A stretch of 64,000 nt of DNA from Bradyrhizobium sp. LTSP849 (GCF_000938255.1 NZ_JYMR01000053.1:186001-250000); one strand, 5' to 3'; positions 1 to 10,389 are shown, counted from the first letter of the stretch. Numbers and translations: made by a program. Notes: generated by a model from the letters alone, not told the origin.

Positions 1-1
1 C

Positions 2-199
2 AAGATCATTCTGAGCACAGTCACGATGGCGCTGATCGCAGCATCAGCGTCGCAAGCCTTTGCGGCGCAGTCGCAGCACCATCTACGCAAGGCACCGCAG
101 GCGACGACCAGCGAGCAATTCCGCAATGCCCGCAACGCGGTCGAGCCGACGCAGCCGGCTTGGCAATATACGGGTTGGTCGGCACCTGCTGGCCGCTGA
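2..199 (+). CDS. Small secreted protein, 5' end outside the window
   Basis: An open frame enters from the left edge and stops at TGA 197-199. The visible 65 codons begin with a hydrophobic stretch (IILSTVTMALIAAS) ending at an AFA-A type signal peptidase I site, followed by a short polar tail rich in Gln, His and Ala that ends WSAPAGR. This is the shape of a small periplasmic protein whose Met-Lys start lies just outside the window; an internal ATG at 26 is possible but would cut into the signal peptide. I recognise no domain. Related small secreted proteins of unknown function are common in Bradyrhizobium. Confidence 0.55.
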   Translation, partial: KIILSTVTMALIAASASQAFAAQSQHHLRKAPQATTSEQFRNARNAVEPTQPAWQYTGWSAPAGR

Positions 200-317
200 C
201 GTCGAAGCTCCCAAAATGCACGGGAGCAGGCTTTGTTCCCAGCGCATTTGAAAAAGATAATGTGATCGCGCGCTGCGGATGCGAGCCGCAGATTTGCCCA
301 CAAACAAGCATAAGCTT

Positions 318-390
318 GCAGGCTTCCACTCTGATAGAGGCCTGCGCCTCAGAAGAGGCGCGGGTGCTCTATCCTGAATGAGGAGCACCC
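318..390 (+). promoter_or_regulatory. 5'UTR hairpins, last one covering the Shine-Dalgarno site
   Basis: Two adjacent hairpins lie directly before the ATG at 392. The first pairs GCGCCTC 344-350 with GAGGCGC 355-361 around an AGAA loop. The second pairs GGGTGC 362-367 with GCACCC 385-390 and, inside that, TCCT 372-375 with AGGA 381-384. It therefore hides the ribosome binding site GAGGAG (380-385). A third pairing (GCAGGC 318-323 with GCCTGC 340-345) overlaps and would compete with the first hairpin. The architecture resembles RNA thermometers or other translational switches; this is inferred from base pairing only. Confidence 0.5.
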
Positions 391-391
391 G

Positions 392-823
392 ATGTGTGAC
401 TACAGCCTACACGCCGTCGCGACGCGTCCCGCAGAAGTTGGCGAGACGATTGTCACGACAACCTTCCGCGGCACCTCGACGCGCGGCTTCGCCTCCGAAG
501 CCGATCTCTCCGTCGCGGTCTGCCTGCTGCCGGGAACGGAGCTCGCCTTCGCCGACAGCGTCCGCTACGACAATCGCTGGATCTGGACGCGCACCATCAA
601 CTCTCGCGTTGGCAAGTTCGGCAAGGTCGATCCGCACATTCCCGATCGCCACCATGATGCGATCGAATTTCCCGACGGCAAATACGTGCTGGTGACACAG
701 CTCGTCGAGGGCCAGCGCGCAACCGTGCTGCAATTGCCGGTGACCCAGCAGGTGGGCGAGCGCGAGCACAAGCCGCAGATCGCCGACAGGCAGCCAACGA
801 TCACTCGCCTGCCGATCGGCTGA
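392..823 (+). CDS. Conserved hypothetical protein
   Basis: The frame encodes 143 residues starting MCDYSLHAVATRP, with GAGGAG six bases before the ATG, so the start is well supported. No signal peptide or membrane segment is visible. The sequence is mixed alpha/beta with a Ser/Thr-rich N-terminal part (TTTFRGTSTRGF) and acidic, Arg-rich stretches further on. I believe similar proteins occur in other Bradyrhizobium genomes, but I do not recognise a named domain or function. The ribosome binding site lies inside a hairpin, so expression may be controlled at translation. The gene stands alone, with about 210 bases to the next gene. Confidence 0.75.
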   Translation: MCDYSLHAVATRPAEVGETIVTTTFRGTSTRGFASEADLSVAVCLLPGTELAFADSVRYDNRWIWTRTINSRVGKFGKVDPHIPDRHHDAIEFPDGKYVLVTQLVEGQRATVLQLPVTQQVGEREHKPQIADRQPTITRLPIG

Positions 824-1037
824 CACCGCCATCCCGGCCGCCAGGTCGGCGCCAGGATTGAAATGGCCATCGCCGGCCGAGGCCGGCGAGATGGGATGGA
901 TTGCGGCCCTGGAGTAAAATCTGCTCGCCGCACTTCCCCACCGCTCGAAGTTTGCGCTGCCCTGCCTGAATTTTGAACGTCCGTTCCGCTGACGAATGGC
1001 CGATGCTGCTCACGGCTCGAGGCGGCGGACAGGCTCG

Positions 1038-1979
1038 ATGAAGACCTTCATTCGCGTCGTTGAACTCTGGGTGCCTGACCGGACGCGGATGCGGCTGGAA
1101 TTTGGCGGCGGCCTTTACAGCGAGGGCCTGTCCGCGTTCAAGGCCGCGAGCGAAGATTTGCGCTTCAGATATGACGAGGGACTTCCCGGCAAGGCCTGGG
1201 CCGCCGGCCACCCCGTGATCCTCACCAAATTCGCCAACTCCTATTTCAAGCGAACCGACCAGGCCGTCGAGGCTGGCCTGACCTGCGGCGTCGCGGTGCC
1301 GGTGTTTGCCGGCGAATTCTTGCAAGCGGTCATGGTGCTGTTCTGCGGCGGCGACGAGGCCCATGTCGGCGCGGTCGAGCTCTGGCACAACGATGCCCAG
1401 GTCTCGCACGAGATGGGGCTCGTCGACGGCTATTACGGCAGCGCCGACATGTTCGAGTTCAACTCCCGCCACACCAAATTTCCGCGCGGCTTCGGCCTGC
1501 CCGGGCGCACCTGGAAAGCCGGGCTGCCGCTGATCATCAAGGATTTGCACGACGCCAAGAGTTTTCTGCGCTGGGAGGACGCCGCCAAGGTCGGGATCAA
1601 TCTCGGCGTCGGCGTCCCCTACCGCACCGGCACCGACCAGACCTGGGTCCTGACATTCCTCTCCGCTCAGGCCACGCCGATTGCGCGACGCTTCGAGATC
1701 TGGGTGCCGAACGAGGCCCGTTCGGGGCTGATGTTTCGCGCCGGCGATTGCAGCGCGCAGACCGATCTCGCCGCGCTCTATGCGCAAAGATCCATCGCCA
1801 GGGGCGAAGGCAGCATCGGCGGGGCCTGGACCACCGGCATGCCCGCGCTCAACGACGATCTCGTGCATGACGGCTCGATCGCGGCCGTAGGGGCTCGCGC
1901 GACCGGGCTGAGCCGGATGGTGGTGCTGCCGGTGATCGGGAGCGCAGGGCTTGAAGCGATGTTAGCCTGGTACCTGTAG
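1038..1979 (+). CDS. Protein of three tandem GAF-like repeats
   Basis: A 313-residue soluble protein starting MKTFIRVVELWVPD. An upstream in-frame ATG at 996 would add 14 residues of poor quality. Three units of about 105 residues can be seen: the segments GLPGKAWAAG (about 49), GLPGRTWKAG (about 153) and GSIGGAWTTG (about 258), each followed by a hydrophobic strand, with linkers VELWVPD, VELWHND and FEIWVPN. This G-x-W-x-x-G core is typical of GAF domains of the FHL/NifA sort that sense small molecules. There is no output domain (no kinase, GGDEF or HTH), so this may be a stand-alone sensor or scaffold. Ligand unknown. Confidence 0.7.
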   Translation: MKTFIRVVELWVPDRTRMRLEFGGGLYSEGLSAFKAASEDLRFRYDEGLPGKAWAAGHPVILTKFANSYFKRTDQAVEAGLTCGVAVPVFAGEFLQAVMVLFCGGDEAHVGAVELWHNDAQVSHEMGLVDGYYGSADMFEFNSRHTKFPRGFGLPGRTWKAGLPLIIKDLHDAKSFLRWEDAAKVGINLGVGVPYRTGTDQTWVLTFLSAQATPIARRFEIWVPNEARSGLMFRAGDCSAQTDLAALYAQRSIARGEGSIGGAWTTGMPALNDDLVHDGSIAAVGARATGLSRMVVLPVIGSAGLEAMLAWYL

Positions 1980-1988
1980 CTCGTCCGC

Positions 1989-4268
1989 TCAATCCTCGCC
2001 CTGCAAGTCGGTCTCAGATGGCGTTGCGTCGTTGCTGCGGGGCGCGGCCGTCTTCGGCGCAAGACTGCCGTCATAATCCGCCGCGCCGGGGATCACCGGC
2101 GACCAAGGACGATCTGCGCCCCTGGCCTTGACCGCCTGAACCGCAAAACCGTCGCCACGCCGCGTCAGCGCCAGCCCGCCCTGGCTCGCGAGGCGAGGCC
2201 GATCGACCACCATGGCGGCGCAATCCGGCGGCGCCGGCCGCGCCGTCACCACCAGCGCGGCGCGGCTGCAATCATCGGCCAGCGCGTCGATGCGCAGCGC
2301 CAGCGCGACCAGGCGCCCGTCGGCAAGCGGCGTCACGCAGCCTGAATCGTCGCACGAGACGTCGTTAGCCAGCGAGGCACTGCTCGCGTCGCGCGGATCC
2401 GCATCGGCCGCGAGCCACTCTTTGAGCAGAAAATTGTCCTTGCTCGTCCTGATCAGATGCAGCTGCCCGTCCCTGCCCCGCACCGCGACGTTCTGGCCAT
2501 CACCGGCGATGAGGATGTCGGGTTGCCGGACCGACAAACCCCAGACGATCGCAACGAACAGCACCAGCGCGCCGGACCATCGCAGCGGCGTCCGCAGCAG
2601 CCCCATCAGGATGAGGCCGAGGCTCGCCGCGATCAGGGGCGCGGTGCCGAAGGCGCCGACGTGGCCGATCGCACCCGGTAATGCTGCGACCCAGCGCGTG
2701 ACCGCGATCATCCAATCAATGCCGATCCCCATCAGCCACCAGAACACGCCGTCGAGCCCGAAGGGCGCCGCGAGCAATCCCAACAGCCCGGCAGGCATCA
2801 CCAGCGCCGAGACCACCGGCATTGCGCCTAGATTGGCGAGCACGCCGAACGGCGTGACGCGGTGAAAGTGGAAGGCGGCATAGGGCGTGGTCGCAAGCCC
2901 CGCGATCATCGAGGCCATGAACAACATCGCGATCTCGCGTCCGCCCCACATTGCGATGCGCGCGGTGGCGGAATGATCGGGCGAGGCGAACAGGTTCGGC
3001 ATGCCGATTTGCACCAGTGCCACGAGCCCGAGCGTTGCTGCGAACGACATCTGAAAACTCGGATGCACCAGCGCTTCCGGCGCAACCGCAAGCACGATCA
3101 GTGCCGCCACCGCCAGCGTGCGGAACGTGATGGCGCGGCGGTCGACCATGACTGCGATCAGCACTACCGCCGTCATGAAGAACGATCGTTGGGTGGCGAC
3201 CTCCGCGCCCGACAGCAGCAGATAGAACGCGGCAGCAAACAGCGCGGCAGCTGCCGACCATTTCTTGATGGGGAAGCCGACCGCCAGTCCCGGAATGAGC
3301 GCCAGCAGCGTGCGGACTGCGAAGAAGACGACGCCGGCGACCACCGCCATGTGATAGCCGGAGATCGACAGCACATGGCCTAGCCCTGAGATGAACATCG
3401 CATCATTGACGGGCGTCGTGATCGCATCGCGGCGACCGGTGAGCAGCGCGGTCGCGATCGCGCGGTTGTCGCCGTCGAGCGTGGCGCGGATGCGCGCATC
3501 GATCGCGTCGCGCAGGCCCTGCATGATCGCGGCATAGCGCAGCCTGATGCCTCCAGTCTCCGGCGGCGCCGCCACCGTGATTGCACCCATTGCAAAACCT
3601 GAGGCGCCGATGCCCTGGAAGAACATGTCGCGCGAGAAATCATAGCTGCCGGGGCGCAACGGCGAGAGCGGCGGCATCAGCCGCGCCTTCAATTGCACGA
3701 AGCTGCCGACCTCAGGCGCGGTCCCCTTGCGCACGGAGAGACGAACGCGCTCCAGCTTGACGTCGCCGCGTTGGGTCTCCATCGCCGTGACGCGCAGCAC
3801 GAAGCGGTCGGTACGCTCGCGGATGTCACGGGTCTCGACGAAGCCCGACAGCGACACCGAATAAAGCGGTTTTGTCAGGACGGTATGATCGATGCGCGCC
3901 GTTTTCCAGGTCGCCATCGCAAAGCCGGCCGCGACCGCGGCAATCATGATCATCGGTGCAAACAGCCGGCTCCGCCGCAACAGAACGGCGCCGAGCGTGA
4001 GCGCGACCGCCGTCGCGGCAACGACCCACAGCACCGGCTCATGATCCGCGGCGAAATAAAGCGCAATACCGCAGCCGAAGGCGATGGGCACCCAAGGGAA
4101 CAGCCGCCCAGCGCCGGCCTCGGCGCGCACCCATTCGCGCAGCGTCTCGACGAACGAAGGCCAAATACCAAAACCCGCCGGCACAAAGCCGCCAGCGGAC
4201 GCGGCTCGGCCGACAGGCCAAGTCCCCGCAACACCCTGGGACCGTACTGGCCGGCCCGGCTCCGCCAT
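1989..4268 (-). CDS. comEC: ComEC/Rec2-family membrane protein
   Basis: A large multi-spanning inner-membrane protein of about 759 residues, of the ComEC/Rec2 family that forms the channel for single-stranded DNA in natural transformation. The N-terminal part has membrane segments and a DUF4131-like soluble region. The middle carries the Competence domain, with GLGHVLSISGYHMAVVAGV as the family signature. The C-terminal part is soluble and lacks any HxHxDH metallo-beta-lactamase motif, which is present in the classic Bacillus protein. The start at 4268 (ATG) is chosen over a GTG at 4277; neither has a strong ribosome site. No other competence genes are nearby, so a transformation role is not shown. 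Confidence 0.85.
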   Translation of the reverse strand: MAEPGRPVRSQGVAGTWPVGRAASAGGFVPAGFGIWPSFVETLREWVRAEAGAGRLFPWVPIAFGCGIALYFAADHEPVLWVVAATAVALTLGAVLLRRSRLFAPMIMIAAVAAGFAMATWKTARIDHTVLTKPLYSVSLSGFVETRDIRERTDRFVLRVTAMETQRGDVKLERVRLSVRKGTAPEVGSFVQLKARLMPPLSPLRPGSYDFSRDMFFQGIGASGFAMGAITVAAPPETGGIRLRYAAIMQGLRDAIDARIRATLDGDNRAIATALLTGRRDAITTPVNDAMFISGLGHVLSISGYHMAVVAGVVFFAVRTLLALIPGLAVGFPIKKWSAAAALFAAAFYLLLSGAEVATQRSFFMTAVVLIAVMVDRRAITFRTLAVAALIVLAVAPEALVHPSFQMSFAATLGLVALVQIGMPNLFASPDHSATARIAMWGGREIAMLFMASMIAGLATTPYAAFHFHRVTPFGVLANLGAMPVVSALVMPAGLLGLLAAPFGLDGVFWWLMGIGIDWMIAVTRWVAALPGAIGHVGAFGTAPLIAASLGLILMGLLRTPLRWSGALVLFVAIVWGLSVRQPDILIAGDGQNVAVRGRDGQLHLIRTSKDNFLLKEWLAADADPRDASSASLANDVSCDDSGCVTPLADGRLVALALRIDALADDCSRAALVVTARPAPPDCAAMVVDRPRLASQGGLALTRRGDGFAVQAVKARGADRPWSPVIPGAADYDGSLAPKTAAPRSNDATPSETDLQGED

Positions 4269-4363
4269 TCCCTGCACCTTGCGATACGCGACGGAGGCGG
4301 AGGCTACCGGAACGTGCGGCTGCGCGAATAGCGGTACGGATCAGGAACGGGCGGCGGAAAGCC

Positions 4364-4597
4364 CTACTTTTCCTCTTCCATCGTCACGGCGACAGCCGCC
4401 TTGGCCGAGAGCCGGACCTTGTTGCCCTCGATATCGGCGACCAGCCCCTTGTCGATGAAGTGATGGTGGCCCTTGTGGCTGCCCTCGCCGCTGTCCTTCT
4501 TGGTCAGCTTGATGCGGTTGCCCTCGACCTTGTCGACGGTGCCGATGTGGACGCCATCGGCGCCGATGACTTCCATGTGCTCTGCGATGTTCTGCAT
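4364..4597 (-). CDS. DUF2171 domain protein
   Basis: A 77-residue protein starting MQNIAEHMEVIGADG, with a GAGG-type ribosome site before the ATG. An in-frame start ten codons upstream is possible. The body (HIGTVDKVEGNRIKLTKKD) is a small beta-barrel typical of DUF2171, a PRC-barrel-like family common in alphaproteobacteria and often linked with stress genes. A His cluster (GHHHF) lies mid-protein and the tail is MEEEK. No signal peptide, so it should be cytoplasmic. Biochemical role unknown. Confidence 0.8.
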   Translation of the reverse strand: MQNIAEHMEVIGADGVHIGTVDKVEGNRIKLTKKDSGEGSHKGHHHFIDKGLVADIEGNKVRLSAKAAVAVTMEEEK

Positions 4598-4681
4598 GGG
4601 GGGATCCTCAATTGGGGACCCACACAACGCGCGGGGGACGCGTTCGTTGCTTTCGCCGGAATGACGATGCCGTGTGCCCCG

Positions 4682-5068
4682 TCAGATCAGCGGCGTGCGC
4701 GGCGAGGCGTGGTGATTGACGATCTTCCAGTCGCCGTCCTCGCGCAGGATGACCCAGCTCATCTTGACCGAGAACTCCGCCCGCTCGCCGGCGAGGTCGA
4801 ACGACACGATCGCGGCCATGTTGATGAGGTCTGGGCTCGCTTGTGCCGCGTTCACCTCGGAAAACGCCGCACTCGGCTTGCGCCATCGCGGCAGACCGTT
4901 GAAATAGTCGGCGACGCCGTCCCTGCCCCGATAGAGCTTTGGGTTGGAGCCGAAAAAGAACGCATTCTTCGCATAGAGCGACGACAGCGCGACGGCGTCG
5001 AGCCTTGCGAAGCCGGCGCACCATTTCGCGATGATGGTGGAAACGATGGCGGCGGCTTCGTCCGTCAT
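4682..5068 (-). CDS. SnoaL/NTF2-like protein (SgcJ/EcaC type)
   Basis: A 128-residue protein with the cone-like alpha+beta fold pattern of the NTF2 superfamily: an N-terminal helix (VSTIIAKWCAGFARLDAVAL), then SLYAKNAFFFGSNP, a G-R-DGVADYFNGL helix, and a C-terminal strand WVILREDGDWKIVNHH that is characteristic of the SgcJ/EcaC and DUF4440 group. It ends just upstream of glnS on the same strand... more exactly it follows glnS with an 8-base gap, so the two are probably co-transcribed. Members bind small hydrophobic ligands or have unknown activity; no specific substrate can be assigned. Confidence 0.75.
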   Translation of the reverse strand: MTDEAAAIVSTIIAKWCAGFARLDAVALSSLYAKNAFFFGSNPKLYRGRDGVADYFNGLPRWRKPSAAFSEVNAAQASPDLINMAAIVSFDLAGERAEFSVKMSWVILREDGDWKIVNHHASPRTPLI

Positions 5069-5076
5069 GTGAAACC

Positions 5077-6753
<1,677 letters not shown>

Positions 6754-6897
6754 TACGAAAATCCTGTAGGGAAATCAGCGGCCCTTCTGCCAAATTCGCT
6801 TGGCTGAGCCAAGGCCTTAAGCGGTCCGCTGCCGGGCTTTAGTTATGCTCCGGTCCTGTTATATACCACCGCCTCCAATGCATAGGCCCTGCCAAGA

Positions 6898-8355
6898 ATG
6901 ACCGATTCCGTCGTCACACGCTTCGCTCCCTCCCCGACCGGCTTCCTCCATATCGGGGGCGCCCGCACGGCTCTGTTCAACTGGCTCTATGCGAAGAAGC
7001 ACGGCGGCAAGATGCTGCTCCGGATCGAGGACACCGACCGGGAGCGCTCCACCGAGGCTGCGATCGGCGCCATCCTCGACGGGTTGAGGTGGCTGGAGCT
7101 CGGCTGGGATGGCGACGTCATCTACCAGTTCAGCCGCGCCGCCCGCCACCGCGAGGTCGCCGAGCAGCTGCTCGCCAACGGTAAGGCCTATCGCTGCTAC
7201 GCCACCCCCGAAGAGCTCACGGCCATGCGCGAGAAGGCGCGCGCGGAGGGCCGCACCCGCCTCTATGACGGAATGTGGCGCGACCGCGACCCGGCCACGG
7301 CGCCATCATCCAACAACATCAAGCCGACCATCCGGCTGCGCGCGCCGCAGACCGGCGAGACCGTGATCGAGGACCAGGTCCAGGGCCGCGTGGTCTGGCA
7401 GAACGAGAACCTCGACGACCTCGTTCTTTTGCGCGGCGATGGCAACCCGACCTACATGCTCGCGGTGGTGGTCGACGACCACGACATGGGTGTCACCCAT
7501 GTGATCCGCGGCGACGACCATCTCATCAATGCCGCGCGCCAGAAGCAGATCTACGATGCGATGGGCTGGACGCTCCCGAACATGTCCCACATCCCGCTGA
7601 TCCACGGCCCGGACGGCTCAAAGCTGTCCAAGCGCCATGGCGCGCTCGGCGTCGATGCCTACCGCGCCATGGGCTATTTGCCGGCCGCGCTGCGCAACTA
7701 TTTGGTCCGGCTCGGCTGGAGCCATGGCGACCAGGAGATCTTCTCGACCGAGGAGATGATCGCGGCGTTCGACCTCGCCAGCGTCGGCCGGGCGGCTGCC
7801 CGCTTCGATTTTGCCAAGCTGGAAAACCTCAACGGCCACTACATCCGCAATGCCGACGATCAATCACTCGTGAAGATGTTCGAGGACGTGCTCGACCACG
7901 TCGTGCCCAGCCGCGACGAGATTAAGGCCAAGTTAAACGACACCACGCGGGCGCAGCTGCTCAAGGCCATGCCGAGCCTGAAGGAACGCGCCAAGACGCT
8001 GATCGAGCTGATCGACAGCGCCTATTTCATCTTCGCCGACCGGCCGCTGGAGCTCGATCCCAAGGCGGCGGCGCTGCTGACGCCGGAAAACCGCAAGCTG
8101 ATCGGCCAGCTTCATTCCGCGCTGGAGAATGTCGAGACCTGGAGTGCGGCTTCTGCCGAGGCCGCGCTGCGCGCCTTCGCCGACGAAAATAGTCTCAAGC
8201 TCGGCGCGGTCGCCCAGCCTTTGCGGGCGGCGCTCACCGGACGGTCGACATCGCCCGGGATTTTCGAGGTTTTGGACGTGCTGGGACGCCAGGAAAGTCT
8301 GGGCCGGCTTGAGGATCAGGCCAAGGACCCGGCCAAGGATCAGGCTACGACGTAA
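6898..8355 (+). CDS. gltX: Glutamate--tRNA ligase
   Basis: A 485-residue class Ic synthetase that attaches glutamate to tRNA-Glu in the cytoplasm. The HIGH motif appears as PSPTGFLHIGGART at residue 10 and the KMSKS loop as SKLSKRHGALG near residue 240. The C-terminal helical anticodon-binding domain is complete, ending with a charged tail rich in Lys and Asp. It is divergent from glnS; TTATATA lies about 35 bases before the start and may be part of its promoter. With GlnRS next door, this enzyme may be discriminating (tRNA-Glu only), but that cannot be read from the sequence alone. Confidence 0.97.
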   Translation: MTDSVVTRFAPSPTGFLHIGGARTALFNWLYAKKHGGKMLLRIEDTDRERSTEAAIGAILDGLRWLELGWDGDVIYQFSRAARHREVAEQLLANGKAYRCYATPEELTAMREKARAEGRTRLYDGMWRDRDPATAPSSNNIKPTIRLRAPQTGETVIEDQVQGRVVWQNENLDDLVLLRGDGNPTYMLAVVVDDHDMGVTHVIRGDDHLINAARQKQIYDAMGWTLPNMSHIPLIHGPDGSKLSKRHGALGVDAYRAMGYLPAALRNYLVRLGWSHGDQEIFSTEEMIAAFDLASVGRAAARFDFAKLENLNGHYIRNADDQSLVKMFEDVLDHVVPSRDEIKAKLNDTTRAQLLKAMPSLKERAKTLIELIDSAYFIFADRPLELDPKAAALLTPENRKLIGQLHSALENVETWSAASAEAALRAFADENSLKLGAVAQPLRAALTGRSTSPGIFEVLDVLGRQESLGRLEDQAKDPAKDQATT

Positions 8356-8500
8356 GTCGAGCATGCGCGGCGCCATCTTGCAGCGCACACAGCAATAATA
8401 TACCCATCTTGACCGTACCTTCTGGAATATCCGGCCTGCCCCGCCATGTCATCGGGGCCTTCCGGATCCGGCCCGTTTCACCACACATCGGGGACCTCTG

Positions 8501-9805
8501 ATGGACGCAAAAGCAAGCAATAAGACCGCCACGCTGACGGTTGGAAACAAGAACTACGATCTCCCGATCCTCAGCGGCACCGTCGGGCCTGATGTCGTCG
8601 ACATCGCCAAGCTCTACGGCCAGTCCGGGCTGTTCACCTACGATCCCGGCTTCACCTCGACCGCGAGCTGCCAGTCCAAGATCACCTATATCGACGGCGA
8701 CGCCGGCGTGCTGGAATACCGCGGCTACCCGATCGAACAGCTCGCCGAGAACGGCGACTTCCTCGAGACCTGCTACCTGCTGCTCTACGGGGATCTGCCG
8801 ACCGCCGCGCAGAAGAAGGATTTCGACGACCGCGTGATCCATCACACGATGGTGCACGAGCAGATGGCCCGCTTCTTCCAGGGCTTCCGCCGAGACGCCC
8901 ATCCGATGGCGGTGATGGTGGCTTCTGTCGGCGCGCTCGCCGCGTTCTATCACGACTCCACGGACATCAACGATCCGAAGCAGCGCATGATCGCGTCGAT
9001 GCGGATGATCGCCAAGATCCCGACGCTGGCGGCGATGGCCTACAAGTACACGGTCGGCCAGCCCTTCGTGTATCCGAAGAACTCGCTCTCCTTCGCCGAG
9101 AACTTCCTCAACATGTGCTTCGCGGTGCCGTGCGAGGACTACAAGATCAACCCGGTGCTTGCGGAAGCGCTGGACAAGATCTTCATCCTGCACGCCGACC
9201 ACGAGCAAAATGCTTCGACCTCGACGGTGCGCATCGCCGGCTCCTCCGGCGCCAACCCGTTCGCCTGCATCGCCGCCGGCATCGCCTGCCTCTGGGGCCC
9301 GGCGCATGGCGGCGCCAACGAAGCCGCCCTTGCGATGCTTGCCGAGATCGGTTCGGTCGACAAGATTCCGGAATTCATCGCCAAGGTGAAGGACAAGAAC
9401 AGCGAAGTCCGCCTGATGGGCTTCGGTCACCGCGTCTACAAGAACTACGATCCGCGCGCCAAGATCATGCAGAAGATGTGTCACGCCGTGCTCAAGGAGA
9501 CCGGCCATGGCGACGATCCGATGCTGAAGGTGGCACTCGAGCTCGAGAAGATCGCGCTCAGCGACCAGTACTTCATCGACCGCAAGCTGTACCCGAACGT
9601 CGACTTCTATTCGGGCATCACGCTGAAGGCGATGGGCTTCCCGGTCTCGATGTTCACCGTGCTGTTCGCGGTTGCCCGCACCGTCGGCTGGATCAGCCAG
9701 TGGAGCGAGATGATCGAGGATCCGCAGCAGAAGATCGGCCGTCCGCGCCAGCTCTACACCGGCGTCACCAGCCGCGACTACGTGGCGATCAAGGATCGCA
9801 AGTAA
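8501..9805 (+). CDS. gltA: Citrate synthase
   Basis: A 434-residue type I citrate synthase that condenses oxaloacetate and acetyl-CoA at the entry to the TCA cycle. The catalytic residues are visible in the motifs HADHEQNAST (about 232), GPAHGGANE (about 268), GFGHRVYKNYDPRA (about 308) and the Asp in LYPNVDFYSG. Length is normal for the Gram-negative hexameric form. The 5' leader (8356-8500) holds a GCCCCG/CGGGGC inverted repeat at 8438-8458 of unknown meaning. A strong intrinsic terminator follows the stop codon. Confidence 0.97.
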   Translation: MDAKASNKTATLTVGNKNYDLPILSGTVGPDVVDIAKLYGQSGLFTYDPGFTSTASCQSKITYIDGDAGVLEYRGYPIEQLAENGDFLETCYLLLYGDLPTAAQKKDFDDRVIHHTMVHEQMARFFQGFRRDAHPMAVMVASVGALAAFYHDSTDINDPKQRMIASMRMIAKIPTLAAMAYKYTVGQPFVYPKNSLSFAENFLNMCFAVPCEDYKINPVLAEALDKIFILHADHEQNASTSTVRIAGSSGANPFACIAAGIACLWGPAHGGANEAALAMLAEIGSVDKIPEFIAKVKDKNSEVRLMGFGHRVYKNYDPRAKIMQKMCHAVLKETGHGDDPMLKVALELEKIALSDQYFIDRKLYPNVDFYSGITLKAMGFPVSMFTVLFAVARTVGWISQWSEMIEDPQQKIGRPRQLYTGVTSRDYVAIKDRK

Positions 9806-9829
9806 GCTTGGGCTTACGGGCCTCTCAAG

Positions 9830-9864
9830 CGGCGCTATCTTCGGATGGCGCCGTTTTTGTTTTT
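9830..9864 (+). terminator. Intrinsic terminator of gltA
   Basis: A ten-base-pair stem, CGGCGCTATC (9830-9839) against GATGGCGCCG (9844-9853) with one G-T wobble, is closed by a stable TTCG tetraloop. It is followed directly by TTTTTGTTTTT. It lies 25 bases after the gltA stop, so it ends the gltA transcript. Confidence 0.92.
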
Positions 9865-9875
9865 GCGGTGAGCTT

Positions 9876-9960
9876 GTAGGGTGGGCAAAGCGAAGCGTGC
9901 CCATCACCTCTCCACGAGAGAGACAGAAATGGTGGGCACGCTTCGCTTTGCCCACCTTAC
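9876..9960. repeat. Inverted repeat, Bradyrhizobium-type palindromic element
   Basis: Two 30-base arms, 9876-9905 and 9931-9960, are inverted copies with two mismatches. The core is GGTGGGCAAAGCGAAGCG, and 25 bases separate the arms. Elements with the same GTGGGCAAAGCGAAGCGTGCCC core recur between genes in Bradyrhizobium genomes and are often mistaken for short coding frames. This copy sits between the gltA terminator and the GFA gene. Confidence 0.85.
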
Positions 9961-9984
9961 GAATACTGCCCCAAGGAAGCCCGA

Positions 9985-10389
9985 ATGCTGAGCGGAAGCT
10001 GCCTCTGCGGAGGCGTGGCCTACGAGGTCGATGCGCCCCCAGGCACTATCATGCACTGCCACTGCCAGACCTGCCGCAAGACGCACGGCTCCGCCTTCTC
10101 CACCGTCACCAACGTGCCGCGCGATCGCTTTCGCTGGACCAAGGGCGAAGGGCTGCTGCGCGGATACGAATCCTCGCCCGGCAAGACGCGCTATTTCTGC
10201 TCGCAATGCGGCTCGCACATCGTCGCGACCCGCGAAGGCAGGAACACGGTGCTGCTGCGGATGGGCTGCCTGGACACACCGATCGCGGAACGGCCCGAGG
10301 TCCATATCTGGCGATCGGACGCCGCCGACTGGTACGACCCGAAGGCCGACATACCGGAATGGGCGGAAGGCAGGCCGCCAGAATCCTGA
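9985..10389 (+). CDS. GFA-family (glutathione-dependent formaldehyde-activating-like) protein
   Basis: A 134-residue protein of the GFA/CENP-V fold. The zinc-binding cysteine sets are visible as CLCGGVAYE (residue 6), CHCQTCRK (about 28) and CSQCGSH (about 72). The family is named after Paracoccus Gfa, which was proposed to speed the reaction of glutathione with formaldehyde, but most members have no proven activity. It starts 24 bases after the palindromic repeat. No C1-metabolism genes are adjacent, so a role in formaldehyde handling is only a family-level guess. Confidence 0.88.
   Translation: MLSGSCLCGGVAYEVDAPPGTIMHCHCQTCRKTHGSAFSTVTNVPRDRFRWTKGEGLLRGYESSPGKTRYFCSQCGSHIVATREGRNTVLLRMGCLDTPIAERPEVHIWRSDAADWYDPKADIPEWAEGRPPES

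Noticed and set aside
801..1868. A 355-codon minus-strand frame
   Set aside because: It lies antisense to the GAF-repeat gene and has the composition of a GC-driven shadow.
8345..9955. A 536-codon minus-strand frame with MGKAKRAHHF-type start
   Set aside because: The start is encoded by the palindromic repeat and the rest is antisense to gltA; such frames are a known artefact of this repeat.
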